From contig CAIRMR010000113.1 in assembly GCA_903879715.1 (NCBI GenBank), positions 1-32,023 of the forward strand: a stretch of DNA of 32,023 nucleotides, written 5' to 3'. The translations under genes and the position numbers were made by a program. The DNA is from an uncultured Bacteroidales bacterium. GTDB taxonomy: Bacteria; Bacteroidota; Bacteroidia; Bacteroidales; UBA4417. This document shows, one piece after another, positions 1 through 8,314 of this stretch. Every line of letters begins with the position of its first letter. The stretch's first letter is position 1. The notes beneath the pieces were generated by a model that saw nothing but the letters and a program-made list of their open reading frames with translations, searched no databases and was not told the DNA's origin.

Positions 1-100
1 TACACGGATTACACAGATTTTAAACTGCTTTTAGCAGTTTTTCAATTAATTTCAATTAAAAATGATGAATAATTGTCTGTGAAATCTGTGTTATCTGTGG
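1..100. repeat. Imperfect inverted repeat with inner hairpin, downstream of GH92
   Basis: Arms at 2-19 and 83-100 pair at 15 of 18 positions (core AATCTGTGT / ACACAGATT). An inner perfect 7-bp hairpin has AAACTGC at 22-28 and GCAGTTT at 34-40. ACACAGATT-type repeats recur between genes in many Bacteroidota genomes. The element lies 3' of the GH92 gene ending at 246 and could help end its transcript, although no long T-run follows on the minus strand. Positions 101-245 hold nothing else that I recognise. Confidence 0.55.
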
Positions 101-245
101 CATATATTTGTTTTTCAATACTTTAGACAAACTGATTAGTTGCGGATTTTTAAGTTTAAAATCTTCTGCTTTAGTCTAAGTCAATTAATTAAGGTCCTGC
201 TTTTTAATCTTGTTAATTCCTGTGGGTTTATTACAAACCAGGCTT

Positions 246-2396
246 TTATTTATTTGTCATGTAGAACTGCATACTCCCGCCGTCCATAATTTCCTTGTAA
301 GTAATAAACCGTTTATCGACAGGAATTCCTTTTAACAAGACTTTTTCAGTATAAATATTCTGAGCCGAAATATTTCCGGCTTCGATAATGAGTTGATTTC
401 CATTAATAAGGTGTAAAACAGCTTTTTCAAGTTGTGGAGCGCCCAAAACAAATTCGTTACCGGCAGGATTAACCGGGTAAAAACCCAGGCTCGACAAGAT
501 ATACCAGGCCGACATCTGCCCGCAATCGTCGTTGCCGATCATACCATCAGGGGTATTGTTGTGGAAACTGTTGATGATTTCATGAATATATTTTTGCCCT
601 GTTTCAGGAGAATCGGAATAAGCATAAAGATAGACAATATGATGCCCCGGTTCGTTACCATGCGCGTATTGACCAATCATAGCTTCCTGCCCCAGGAATT
701 TATTTGGATTTTGAGCCTCTATGGAGAAGAAATCGTTGAGTTGTTTGGAAAAGGCTGATTTTCCGCCCAACAGTTCTTTCATGCCGTTAATATCGTACTG
801 TGCCGGAGTCCAGAAATATTGCCAGGCATTGGCTTCGGTATAATCTCCAGGGTTGTTCATAGGCGAGGTGGCTGCCAATGGATCAAAAGGTGTCCGGAAA
901 TTGCCTTTGGTATCTTTTCCCCTGAATAGTTTTGTTTCAGGATCGAACAGATTTTTGAAATAGGCAGCCCTTTTGTAAAAAGATTCAGCTGTGGATTTAT
1001 CTCCAAGTTTTGAAGACATTTCGGCTACACACCAATCGTCGTAGCCACTTTCAAGTGTTCGCGAAACGGCTTCGTTGTCCAGTTTATCAAAAGGATAATA
1101 CCCGTATTGGTTGTACAACTCCCAGTCGGAATTAATATGACTTTTCGTTGAAGTTTCCACCATTGCTTTCAGCGCTTCTTTGGCATCGAAACCGCTAAAT
1201 CCATGGTTGTAGGCTGAGAGTATCATCGGGATGGCGTGATTGCCTATCATGCAGTAATTGTCCTGTCCCCATGTCGTCCAGACAGGCAGAAATCCTGCGG
1301 CTTTGTGATGGAGAAGCATGGTATTGATAATGCCGTTTATTTTTTCAGGCGCTACAATCTGGAGCAAGGGGAATGCCCCGCGATAGACATCCCAGATAGA
1401 AAGTGTCGAATAATATTCATTGTTTGGAGCCACGGCAATTTTATCGTCGGCTCCGCGGTATTTGCCGTTCACATCAGCTATGTTTGACGGTTGTAAAAGC
1501 AAATGATAGAGTGACGTATAAAAGATTTGTTTTTGTTTGCTGCCGGCTTCAATATCAATCCGGCCGAGATAATCGTTCCAAACCTTAACTGCATTTTGTT
1601 TAACCTTGTCAAAAGCCCATTCGGGAATTTCAGTATCAAGATTGCGTTTTGCACCTGCTATATCTACTGTTGACAGGGCAATTTTTACCTGCAGGATTTT
1701 ATTTTCATTCAGCTTAAAATCTAAAATATACTTAGGCGCATTGTCTTTCCTGCCTTTCGGAAGCATTTCCGATTTATTAAAAGGGAGATCAAATTTTACA
1801 ACAAAAAAGTACTTTCTTTCGACCCAGTTTTTAGTATGGCAATAGCCGGAAATAGTTTTATTATCCTCGATCTGCACCTGGCTTTCCAACACCAGGCTAT
1901 CAGTAAGGAAACGAATACCATGCTGGAAATTAACAAATAGTCTGGCATCCGTTGCCGGGAAAGTATACCTGTGAAAAGCCACCCTTTCAGATGCGGTGAG
2001 TTCTACTTTTACTTTGTCTTTTTTAGTGACGGTGTAATAACCTACGCTTGCTTTTTCGGTGTTTTTGAGTAAAATATACTTTAAGCCTCCATCTTTGTTT
2101 TCCGTAAAAGGCAATAATAAAATGTCCCCTAATTCGCCAATACCTGTGCCGCTCAGATGGGTTTGTGAAAAACCCAGGATTGCCGTGTCGCGAAATTGAT
2201 ACCCGCTGGTGTAAGCCCAATCGCCGTCTTTATTATCAGGTCCCGGCTGCACCATGCCAAACGGCATCGATGGCCCGGGAAAAGTATGACCGGTGCCATC
2301 TGTTCCTATAAAAACATTTACATATTGTGAATTATTCTGAGCATTTACATAGAAACTGAAAAGTGCTAAGGTGCATATCAAGAGAAGTTTTTTCAT
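246..2396 (-). CDS. GH92 family exo-alpha-mannosidase, secreted
   Basis: This is a calcium-dependent, inverting exo-alpha-mannosidase of family GH92 that would act on alpha-mannosides of N-glycans or mannan in the periplasm or at the cell surface. Residues 1-20 form a signal peptide ending in VNAQ. Family motifs appear in order: FIGTDGTGHTFPGPSMPFGM (29-48), SIWDVYRGAFP (333-343), GNEPGHH (580-586) and GNDDCGQMS (621-629). Glu582 is the candidate catalytic acid, and Asp623/Asp624 are the candidate base region. The 716-residue length is normal for a GH92 without accessory domains. The start is ATG. It diverges from an AraC-type regulator at 2566 and lies near a sugar transporter, so these three probably form one small mannoside locus. 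The linkage preference (alpha-1,2, 1,3 or 1,6) cannot be read from the sequence. Confidence 0.95.
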   Translation of the reverse strand: MKKLLLICTLALFSFYVNAQNNSQYVNVFIGTDGTGHTFPGPSMPFGMVQPGPDNKDGDWAYTSGYQFRDTAILGFSQTHLSGTGIGELGDILLLPFTENKDGGLKYILLKNTEKASVGYYTVTKKDKVKVELTASERVAFHRYTFPATDARLFVNFQHGIRFLTDSLVLESQVQIEDNKTISGYCHTKNWVERKYFFVVKFDLPFNKSEMLPKGRKDNAPKYILDFKLNENKILQVKIALSTVDIAGAKRNLDTEIPEWAFDKVKQNAVKVWNDYLGRIDIEAGSKQKQIFYTSLYHLLLQPSNIADVNGKYRGADDKIAVAPNNEYYSTLSIWDVYRGAFPLLQIVAPEKINGIINTMLLHHKAAGFLPVWTTWGQDNYCMIGNHAIPMILSAYNHGFSGFDAKEALKAMVETSTKSHINSDWELYNQYGYYPFDKLDNEAVSRTLESGYDDWCVAEMSSKLGDKSTAESFYKRAAYFKNLFDPETKLFRGKDTKGNFRTPFDPLAATSPMNNPGDYTEANAWQYFWTPAQYDINGMKELLGGKSAFSKQLNDFFSIEAQNPNKFLGQEAMIGQYAHGNEPGHHIVYLYAYSDSPETGQKYIHEIINSFHNNTPDGMIGNDDCGQMSAWYILSSLGFYPVNPAGNEFVLGAPQLEKAVLHLINGNQLIIEAGNISAQNIYTEKVLLKGIPVDKRFITYKEIMDGGSMQFYMTNK

Positions 2397-2453
2397 TGTG
2401 AGCTTATGCTTTGTGTCCGTGATTTACTTTAAATGAATTGGTCTTAACAGGCT

Positions 2454-2461
2454 CAAAGTTA
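2454..2461 (-). promoter_or_regulatory. Putative -7 box for the GH92 gene
   Basis: Read on the minus strand this is TAACTTTG, a match to the Bacteroidota TAnnTTTG box, about 58 bases upstream of the GH92 start. No good TTG-type -33 element is seen at the expected spacing, so the call is tentative. The AraC-type regulator diverges from the same gap. Confidence 0.4.
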
Positions 2462-2565
2462 CAGCTGATTGTTGTCTGGAGAAGAAATTATTTTTTCCGA
2501 TATTGCCCATATATTATCTGGTTTAATAAATTAAATCTTACATTTATGGCAATATATTATAGAAT

Positions 2566-3444
2566 ATGAAACCCGGTTTAGAACAGATAAAGAAAAATGA
2601 AGCAAATTCTTCGCTGACACAACTTATTCTCGATCTGCCTGAATTTGAGCCATACTGGCATTTCCATCCTGAGTTTGAACTAACCTTTATTATCAGCGGA
2701 AGCGGGAAACGAATTGTGGGTGATTCAGTTGAACCATTTCAAAAAGGAGACCTGGTGCTTTTGGGTTCCGATTTGCCACATACATGGAATTCGGGAAATA
2801 ACAACATTAAAAGCGAATCGTGCAAAGCCGTTGTTTTTCAATTCAGCCACAAAATATTGTCAGTTCTGGTAAGCGAATTTCCTGAATTTGAAGGGATCCG
2901 GCGCCTTTTGAACATTGCACACCGGGGTATTTCTTTCCATGGAGCGCAAGCTTTGGAAACGGGGAACAAGCTGTTAAAATTATCAAAATCAAATGGCCTG
3001 GAGAAGCTGACCCGTTTCTGGCTTATCCTCGATGATCTCAGCAAATCAGCTAATTACAGATTACTTGCCTCTGCCAATTATGTTCCATCGTTGAATAAGT
3101 CCAATGTTGAACGGATCAATATAGTATTTACTTACGTTTCCGCACATTTTGCCGAAAATATACCGCTGCAGAGAGCCGCTGATATTGTGCATATGACGCA
3201 GACATCGTTTTGCCGGTTTTTTAAAATGATAACCGGTGAAACATTTACGGAATATCTCAACAATTTCCGTATTTCACGGGCTTGCGTTATGCTTACAGTT
3301 CAACAGGATAAAAGCATTTTACAGGTAGCGTTTGATTCCGGATTTAGGAGCTCAACACATTTTAACCGAATGTTTTTCATGAAAAAAGGTTGTTCTCCTT
3401 CAGTTTTCCGTAAACAGCATATTTTAATGATTAACCGAGACTAG
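2566..3444 (+). CDS. AraC family transcriptional regulator with cupin sensor domain
   Basis: This is a sugar-responsive DNA-binding regulator. The N-terminal part (about 25-85) looks like an AraC-type cupin: HFHPEFEL is followed by a glycine-rich turn, then GDLVLLGSDLPHTW. The C-terminal part (about 185-285) holds the two AraC helix-turn-helix motifs, including the conserved segment around SILQVAFDSGFRSSTHFNRMF. The 292-residue length is typical. It diverges from GH92 (ending 246) and precedes the MFS transporter at 3629 on the same strand, so it most likely controls one or both. The ATG at 2566 is preceded by a partial -7 box, TACATTTA, at 2539-2546. The inducer is unknown; a mannoside is the simplest guess from the neighbours. 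Confidence 0.9.
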   Translation: MKPGLEQIKKNEANSSLTQLILDLPEFEPYWHFHPEFELTFIISGSGKRIVGDSVEPFQKGDLVLLGSDLPHTWNSGNNNIKSESCKAVVFQFSHKILSVLVSEFPEFEGIRRLLNIAHRGISFHGAQALETGNKLLKLSKSNGLEKLTRFWLILDDLSKSANYRLLASANYVPSLNKSNVERINIVFTYVSAHFAENIPLQRAADIVHMTQTSFCRFFKMITGETFTEYLNNFRISRACVMLTVQQDKSILQVAFDSGFRSSTHFNRMFFMKKGCSPSVFRKQHILMINRD

Positions 3445-3590
3445 CAGGAACCTAGTGCTTCATGCTTCAGAACTTGTAAATAGTATAGAAAAATAGAACT
3501 TTTAAGAAGTAGATATGAACTGATCTGGCATTTTTTTTTGTCAATTGATAATATTTATTTAATTTCCCTGCAAATATCCATACGAAACAA

Positions 3591-3598
3591 TATTTTTG
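3591..3598 (+). promoter_or_regulatory. Putative -7 box for the SLC45-like transporter
   Basis: TATTTTTG matches the Bacteroidota TAnnTTTG element and lies 30 bases before the transporter start. A CTG about 20 bases upstream is a weak -33 candidate. This suggests that the transporter has its own promoter rather than relying on read-through from the AraC gene. Confidence 0.45.
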
Positions 3599-3628
3599 TA
3601 GTATCGCAAATAAGGAAAAACTAAAACT

Positions 3629-4921
3629 ATGGGCAAGCGACCACGCTTAACTTTCTGGCAGATCTGGAACATGAGTTTCGGATTTATGGGCATTCAATTC
3701 GGTTTTGCTTTACAAAACGGGAATGCTTCACGTATACTTATGACCTTTGGTGCCGAGGTGGATAAACTGAGCTGGTTCTGGCTGGTTGCACCGATTACCG
3801 GTATGATTGTTCAGCCAATTATTGGCTATATGAGCGATAAAACCTGGAATAGGCTGGGCAGAAGAAGACCTTATTTCCTGGTTGGCGCAATCCTTACCAG
3901 TATTGCACTGGTACTTATGCCCAATGCCCCGCATCTCGCGAATTTTATTGCACCCATGTTTATTGGCGGAGGTTTGCTGATGATTATGGATGCATCCATC
4001 AACATATCGATGGAGCCATTCAGGGCTTTGGTGGCAGATAAATTGCCTGAAGAGCAGCATACACTTGGGTTTTCGATGCAGACTCTGCTGATTGGAATCG
4101 GCGCTGTTGTCGGGTCGTGGCTTCCTTATATGCTGGGAAATTGGTTTGGCGTTTCAAAAACAGCAGACACTGCCGGGCTGATTGCCGACAATGTAACCTA
4201 TTCATTTTATTTCGGCGCTTTTGTATTGCTATCAACCATTTTATGGACCATATTCAGTACTTCCGAATATCCGCCCGAAGAACTGGTTAAAACTGCTGAG
4301 GTAGAAGAAAAGCCTAAAAAGTTTTTCATTCCGCCTATCATGCTTAAATTATTGCTGGTTCAGTTTTTCTCCTGGTTTGCTTTGTTTACGATGTGGGTTT
4401 ATACAACCCCGGCTGTGGCTTTAAAGTATTACGGCACCAGCGATCCCAATTCACTTGCCTTCCAGGAAGCCGGCGACTGGGTAGGCATATTGTTTGGTAT
4501 TTATAACGGAGTGTCGGCAATTATAGCCTTGTCGCTTCCGATGATTGCAAAACGACTTTCAAAAAAGGTAACCCACTCTATCGCGCTCTGTATCGGGGGA
4601 GTTTCTTTGTTGTCGTTCCTTATTTTCAGCGATCCTAACTATCTTATTATCCCAATGATTGGCATTGGTATTGCATGGGGAAGCATCCTGGCTATGCCTT
4701 ATGCCATGCTGGCAAGTTCAATACCTCCAAAAAGGATGGGGATTTATATGGGATTGTTTAATATGTCAATCACCATTCCACAGATTGTGAGTGGTGTATT
4801 CAGCGGTCTGATACTGAAATATATTTTTGATGGAAACCCAATACTCAGTCTTGTGATGGCAGGAGGAAGTATGTTCCTGGGTGCAATTGCTGCTCTTTTT
4901 ATTAAAGAAAAACAAGTTTGA
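3629..4921 (+). CDS. MFS sugar transporter, SLC45/GPH-like
   Basis: This is an inner-membrane secondary transporter, probably a sugar:cation symporter. The 430 residues hold about 12 hydrophobic segments. The loop after the second segment carries QPIIGYMSD and GRRRPYFLVGA, typical of the SLC45/GPH-like branch found beside glycan-degradation genes in Bacteroidota. A soluble, charged central loop (about 215-232) separates the two six-helix halves. It lies downstream of an AraC-type regulator and opposite a GH92 alpha-mannosidase, so import of mannose or a short manno-oligosaccharide is a reasonable inference. Relatives also carry maltose or sucrose, so the substrate is unproven. The gene is followed directly by a hairpin terminator. 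Confidence 0.88.
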   Translation: MGKRPRLTFWQIWNMSFGFMGIQFGFALQNGNASRILMTFGAEVDKLSWFWLVAPITGMIVQPIIGYMSDKTWNRLGRRRPYFLVGAILTSIALVLMPNAPHLANFIAPMFIGGGLLMIMDASINISMEPFRALVADKLPEEQHTLGFSMQTLLIGIGAVVGSWLPYMLGNWFGVSKTADTAGLIADNVTYSFYFGAFVLLSTILWTIFSTSEYPPEELVKTAEVEEKPKKFFIPPIMLKLLLVQFFSWFALFTMWVYTTPAVALKYYGTSDPNSLAFQEAGDWVGILFGIYNGVSAIIALSLPMIAKRLSKKVTHSIALCIGGVSLLSFLIFSDPNYLIIPMIGIGIAWGSILAMPYAMLASSIPPKRMGIYMGLFNMSITIPQIVSGVFSGLILKYIFDGNPILSLVMAGGSMFLGAIAALFIKEKQV

Positions 4922-4945
4922 AATACCTGAAAATATAAAAGATAA

Positions 4946-4980
4946 ATGCTGCCTGGCTATAGTCGGGCAGCATTTTTTTT
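4946..4980 (+). terminator. Rho-independent terminator after the MFS transporter
   Basis: A perfect 8-bp stem is formed by ATGCTGCC (4946-4953) and GGCAGCAT (4966-4973), with a 12-base loop and a T-run through 4980. It starts 25 bases after the transporter stop codon. Confidence 0.85.
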
Positions 4981-5024
4981 GCTGTTGTTGGCTAAAACGA
5001 AGAAGAAAAACCTCAAATGCTTGC

Positions 5025-5173
5025 GTCCCTTCGGGACTTTATTTCAATGGGGGTGCTTTTAAATTTCTACCAATATTCAGTCCGCCTCATGCGGACTGTC
5101 CCGTAGATTATTTGCGCAGCAAATAGCTGTTGGTAGAAAGAAAATTAAACATTCATTTAAGTCCCATAGGGAC
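5025..5173. repeat. Composite palindromic (REP-like) element
   Basis: Several hairpins are packed between two converging genes. GTCCC/GGGAC palindromes flank the element at 5025-5037 and 5161-5173. Inside, an inverted repeat TTTCTACCAA (5064-5073) / TTGGTAGAAA (5130-5139) encloses two perfect 7-bp hairpins: AGTCCGC/GCGGACT (5079-5085, 5091-5097) and TATTTGC/GCAAATA (5109-5115, 5119-5125). Similar GTCCC-palindrome and GGTAGAAA units are, from memory, common between genes in Bacteroidota. It could act as a bidirectional terminator or be a non-autonomous REP-type element. No transposase is nearby. Confidence 0.7.
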
Positions 5174-5207
5174 GATATATTATTTTAACCAGACATCGAC
5201 GAATATA

Positions 5208-5909
5208 CTAAACTTCCGGTTGATACTGAGCCCGTAAAATAGTTTTCAATCCTTCTACTTCATGCGCATTGCTTAACAGGTGCGGACCGACGCGTGTACG
5301 GCATAAAGCACTCATGTAGGCACCACTTTGCAAAGCAGTTCCAAAATCGCGGGCTAACGCTCGTATATAAGTTCCTTTTGAACATACGATGCGGAAATCA
5401 ACTTCGGGCATTGCAATCCGGGTAATTTCAAAAACCGGAACACTTACGGGACGAGCAGCAAGTCCAAGATCTTTATCCTTGCGGGCAGATTCGTAAGCCC
5501 GTTTGCCATCTACTTTTATAGCCGAAAACATGGGTGGAATCTGCATGATATCACCACTCAGGCTTTGAGCAGCTTCCTGAATCATTTCAGGAGTAATATG
5601 ATCGGTAGGAAAGGTTTCGTTCACTTCTTTTTCCATATCGTACGATGGAGTTGTAGCTCCAAGTACAAAAGTGCCTGTATATTCCTTGTCGAAATCTTTA
5701 AATTCCTCAATCCGCTTGGTAGCTTTGCCTGTGCAAATAATTAGCAGGCCGGTTGCCAGTGGATCAAGTGTACCGGCATGGCCTACTTTAATTTTTTTGC
5801 CTCCCAGCAGATGTTTCATTAATCCACGCAAAGAGCCTATAACATCGAAGGACGTCCAGCGGTAGGGTTTGTTTACAAGGAGTATTTCGCCTTCGGTGAT
5901 ATTCAGCAT
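5208..5909 (-). CDS. truB: tRNA pseudouridine(55) synthase TruB
   Basis: It converts uridine 55 in the T-loop of tRNAs to pseudouridine. The catalytic motif HAGTLDPLATG is clear, with the nucleophile Asp49. Other family segments are present: LVNKPYRWTSFDV near the N-terminus and CSKGTYIRALARDFG near 180-195. The length of 233 residues corresponds to a compact TruB with little or no C-terminal PUA domain. It is the last gene of an ftsX-DUF3098-uppP-truB series on the minus strand, an order seen repeatedly in Bacteroidota. A 380-base repeat-rich gap separates it from uppP, so it may have its own promoter (see 6004-6011). Confidence 0.95.
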   Translation of the reverse strand: MLNITEGEILLVNKPYRWTSFDVIGSLRGLMKHLLGGKKIKVGHAGTLDPLATGLLIICTGKATKRIEEFKDFDKEYTGTFVLGATTPSYDMEKEVNETFPTDHITPEMIQEAAQSLSGDIMQIPPMFSAIKVDGKRAYESARKDKDLGLAARPVSVPVFEITRIAMPEVDFRIVCSKGTYIRALARDFGTALQSGAYMSALCRTRVGPHLLSNAHEVEGLKTILRAQYQPEV

Positions 5910-5969
5910 ATTAGGTTTGTTGTTATTAATTTTGGTGCTATTACTAATTTAGTAGGTAAATATATTTTG

Positions 5970-6138
5970 TCGGAAGTCGGAAGTCCGAAGCTACCTTAAA
6001 AACCAAATTTATACTTATGAATATCAGACATAATAATGATTTGTTTTAAATGACCTTGTTTTCAGGAATGAAAGCGGTATGTTTTTGCTGAGTGACTTCG
6101 GTCTTTTGACTTCTGACTTCTGACTTCGGTCTTCCGGC
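5970..6138. repeat. GAAGTC-type inverted repeat between uppP and truB
   Basis: The left arm at 5970-5991 contains repeated GTCGGAAGTCGGAAGTC. The right arm at 6094-6138 is the complementary set of GACTTC units separated by 1-5 bases (GACTTCTGACTTCTGACTTC at 6109-6126). About 100 bases lie between the arms. GAAGTCGGAAGTC-like tracts of this kind are scattered between genes in many Bacteroidota. No ORF or transposase is associated. Confidence 0.6.
6004..6011 (-). promoter_or_regulatory. Possible -7 box for truB
   Basis: On the minus strand the sequence is TAAATTTG, a TAnnTTTG match about 95 bases upstream of the truB start. The -33 region is poor. If it is real, the left GAAGTC arm would be transcribed as part of the truB leader. 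Confidence 0.25.
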
Positions 6139-6186
6139 CCCTCAAAAAGTTAATTCCATTCAATTGGCTGTAGAATCTTAATTTTA

Positions 6187-6272
6187 AACCACGGAGGCAC
6201 TGATTGCACAGATTAACACAGAGACGAATTCATTACTCTGTGATTCTCCGCGATCTCCGTGCCTCTGTGGTT
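6187..6272. repeat. CACGGAG-type inverted repeat downstream of uppP
   Basis: Two 37-base arms (6187-6223 and 6236-6272) pair at roughly 27 of 37 positions, with the ends AACCACGGAGGCAC and GTGCCTCTGTGGTT. A 12-base loop separates them. The element ends 17 bases from the uppP stop codon, so uppP mRNA would carry a long imperfect stem immediately after its stop. This kind of CACAGAG/CACGGAG repeat is common between genes in Bacteroidota. With the GAAGTC repeat it accounts for most of the 5910-6289 gap. Confidence 0.6.
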
Positions 6273-6289
6273 ATTTTTTAAATTTAAGA

Positions 6290-7069
6290 TTAAACGACTT
6301 TCAGGTCAACACCCAGAGCTAAAAGTATCAGCAAAATAGCACCGACTATTATCCGGTAATAACCGAATACTTTAAAGCCATGTTTTTGAAGGTAGGTGAT
6401 GAAAAATTTAATCGCCAGCAAGGCGACTATGAATGCGACCAGGTTTCCAACCAGCAATACGCCTAAATTATCTGCATTAAAATGCTTGTAATCCTTGAGT
6501 AATTTATAGGCTGATGCTGCAGCCATGGTTGGCACAGCCAGGAAGAAAGAAAACTCAGCGGCTTTGGTACGAGTGAGCTTTTGTTGCATTCCGCCGATTA
6601 TAGTAGCTGCTGAGCGGGAAACACCCGGAATCATGGCAATGCACTGAAAAAGGCCAATTATAAAGGCATTCTTAAAAGTAGCTTCTCTTTTTTCATCCGT
6701 ATTAATAAACCATTTGTCAACAAACAGAAACAGGATACCACCAAGCAGAAGCATTAGCGCGACCACAAAAACGCTTTCGAGCATGGCATCTATCTGATCG
6801 CTGAAGAGAAATCCAAGAATGGCCGCGGGAATAAAAGCCACAAAAAGCTTGTAATAGAAATCGAACGATTGCAGGAAACGTTTCCAGTACAATACGATAA
6901 CGGAGAGAATGGCTCCAAACTGAATATTTACAGTAAATGCCTTGGTGAAATCATCGATTTTGATACCAAGCAAATGCTCAGTAATAATCATGTGACCGGT
7001 TGAGGATATAGGAAGAAATTCTGTTATTCCCTCAACTATAGCAATAATTATGGCATTGAGGTATGTCAT
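6290..7069 (-). CDS. uppP: Undecaprenyl-diphosphatase UppP (BacA family)
   Basis: This inner-membrane enzyme dephosphorylates undecaprenyl diphosphate to recycle the lipid carrier of peptidoglycan and surface-glycan synthesis; overexpression of family members gives bacitracin resistance. The first family motif [15 protein letters not shown] (residues 13-27) and the second motif [10 protein letters not shown] (about 148-157) are both intact, with multiple hydrophobic helices along 259 residues, the normal length. The ATG start at 7069 is only one base from the stop of the DUF3098 gene at 7071, so the two are translationally coupled. Its place after ftsX and before truB matches the conserved Bacteroidota order. 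Confidence 0.96.
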   Translation of the reverse strand: MTYLNAIIIAIVEGITEFLPISSTGHMIITEHLLGIKIDDFTKAFTVNIQFGAILSVIVLYWKRFLQSFDFYYKLFVAFIPAAILGFLFSDQIDAMLESVFVVALMLLLGGILFLFVDKWFINTDEKREATFKNAFIIGLFQCIAMIPGVSRSAATIIGGMQQKLTRTKAAEFSFFLAVPTMAAASAYKLLKDYKHFNADNLGVLLVGNLVAFIVALLAIKFFITYLQKHGFKVFGYYRIIVGAILLILLALGVDLKVV

Positions 7070-7070
7070 C

Positions 7071-7352
7071 CTAGTCTTTCGGTTTTTTCATTATGGCTAC
7101 AATACCTATACCAAAGCCTATTAGTATCAGGATCGGTGAAAGCGTCAATCTCCTGAAGTCAAACATCTCCTCATTAAATACATTCGGATCTTTTGAGCCT
7201 CCACCGGTCATCAGGATGAATCCCAAAACAATAAGGCCCACTCCGATTATCATCAGGATGTAGTTTTCCTTTCCGAAAGCAAATATGGGACGGACAGTTT
7301 CTTCCGTTTTTTTAATGGCTTCCTGAGCCAGAGGTTTTGTAGTTTTTGCCAT
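7071..7352 (-). CDS. DUF3098 family small membrane protein
   Basis: This 93-residue protein has a polar N-terminal stretch (1-30) and two hydrophobic helices, about 32-50 and 73-88, joined by a short loop containing [19 protein letters not shown]. That architecture and its position between ftsX and uppP identify it as the DUF3098 family of Bacteroidota. The biochemical function is not known. Conserved linkage with ftsX and uppP suggests a role in envelope growth or division. It overlaps no neighbour: it starts 86 bases after ftsX ends and stops one base before uppP begins. Confidence 0.8.
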   Translation of the reverse strand: MAKTTKPLAQEAIKKTEETVRPIFAFGKENYILMIIGVGLIVLGFILMTGGGSKDPNVFNEEMFDFRRLTLSPILILIGFGIGIVAIMKKPKD

Positions 7353-7438
7353 TTTTCAGATATATTTAAAAATGTTTTTTTAAGCGGTGGTCTGCTGCAG
7401 TTGGTTTTAATCAAAGGATAAGTACTGCTAACAGTATA

Positions 7439-8314
7439 TTAACGTGAATACAGGGTATCAACTTTCATCCGAAGGAATTTGTTTACCGAAAACCAGGTTG
7501 ATAAAGCCGACAAAATTACTCCAAGTACAAGAACGCCTATAAAAAACAAGGCAAATTGTTGTATATCCTGCAATGCAGTAATTTCGGGTATACGTTGCTG
7601 AGCCAGGTACAAAGTGCCGACAAGTAACATATCAGCAATAAGTGCGGCGATCACGCCATGAACTATGCTTTTCCTGATAAACGGGAGCCGTATAAAATTC
7701 TCAGTAGCTCCGACAAGTTGCATGCTTCTGATGAGGAAACGTTTGGCATATATCGAGAGCTTAATGGTATTGGCTATCAAAATTATTGAAATGACGAGCA
7801 ATATCAGGCTGAAACTCAGTATCACAAGAGTGATTTTGCTGATATTGGCATTTACCTGGTCAATGAGTGATTTCTGGTATACTACTTCTTTTACAAGATT
7901 GCTGGTAAGCAAAACTTTTTCAATCCTGGCAATGCTATCGGTATTGGCATAACCGGCTTTAAGCTGCAAATCTATGGATGCTGGTAGCGGATTATACCCA
8001 AGAAATTGCACAAAATCCTCGCCCAGCTCGTTCGAAAGTTCTTTAGCCGCCTGCTCGCGCGAGATAAATTCAGCTTGCTTTACATAACTGGTACGTTCAA
8101 GGCGCTTCATATAATTCTGCAACAAATCATCGTCAATGTTATCTTTCAGCATCACCGATATGCTGATATTCTCGCGTACGTAATCCGAAAGTTTTTTCCC
8201 ATGAAGGATGATCAGTCCCAAAAGTCCGAGCATAAACAATACCAGCATTATACTGATAATACTGGTTATATAGGATGCCCTGAGCCTGCCGCTACCGACA
8301 TTTTTTTCTGTCAT
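7439..8314 (-). CDS. ftsX: Cell division protein FtsX-like ABC transporter permease
   Basis: FtsX is the membrane partner of the FtsE ATPase and regulates peptidoglycan hydrolysis at the division site. The protein has one N-terminal transmembrane helix (IISIMLVLFMLGLLGLIIL), an extracytoplasmic domain containing the family segment VSVMLKD-like ISVMLKDNIDD, then three more C-terminal helices. The reading frame is open upstream to 8398, but I place the start at the internal ATG at 8314 (MTEKNVGSGR). That gives 291 residues, usual for FtsX, and removes a 28-residue extension without family character. No ftsE is adjacent, as is usual in this phylum. It heads the envelope operon running to truB. 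Confidence 0.88.
   Translation of the reverse strand: MTEKNVGSGRLRASYITSIISIMLVLFMLGLLGLIILHGKKLSDYVRENISISVMLKDNIDDDLLQNYMKRLERTSYVKQAEFISREQAAKELSNELGEDFVQFLGYNPLPASIDLQLKAGYANTDSIARIEKVLLTSNLVKEVVYQKSLIDQVNANISKITLVILSFSLILLVISIILIANTIKLSIYAKRFLIRSMQLVGATENFIRLPFIRKSIVHGVIAALIADMLLVGTLYLAQQRIPEITALQDIQQFALFFIGVLVLGVILSALSTWFSVNKFLRMKVDTLYSR

Noticed and set aside
4881-5126. Plus-strand ORF of 81 codons overlapping the transporter end
   Set aside because: It runs through the transporter's C-terminus, the hairpin terminator and the palindromic element in another frame, with no protein-like character.
6094-6138. Short tandem GACTTC units resembling a mini-CRISPR
   Set aside because: Units are 6-7 bases with no spacers of constant size and no cas genes nearby; it is a simple sequence repeat forming an inverted arm.
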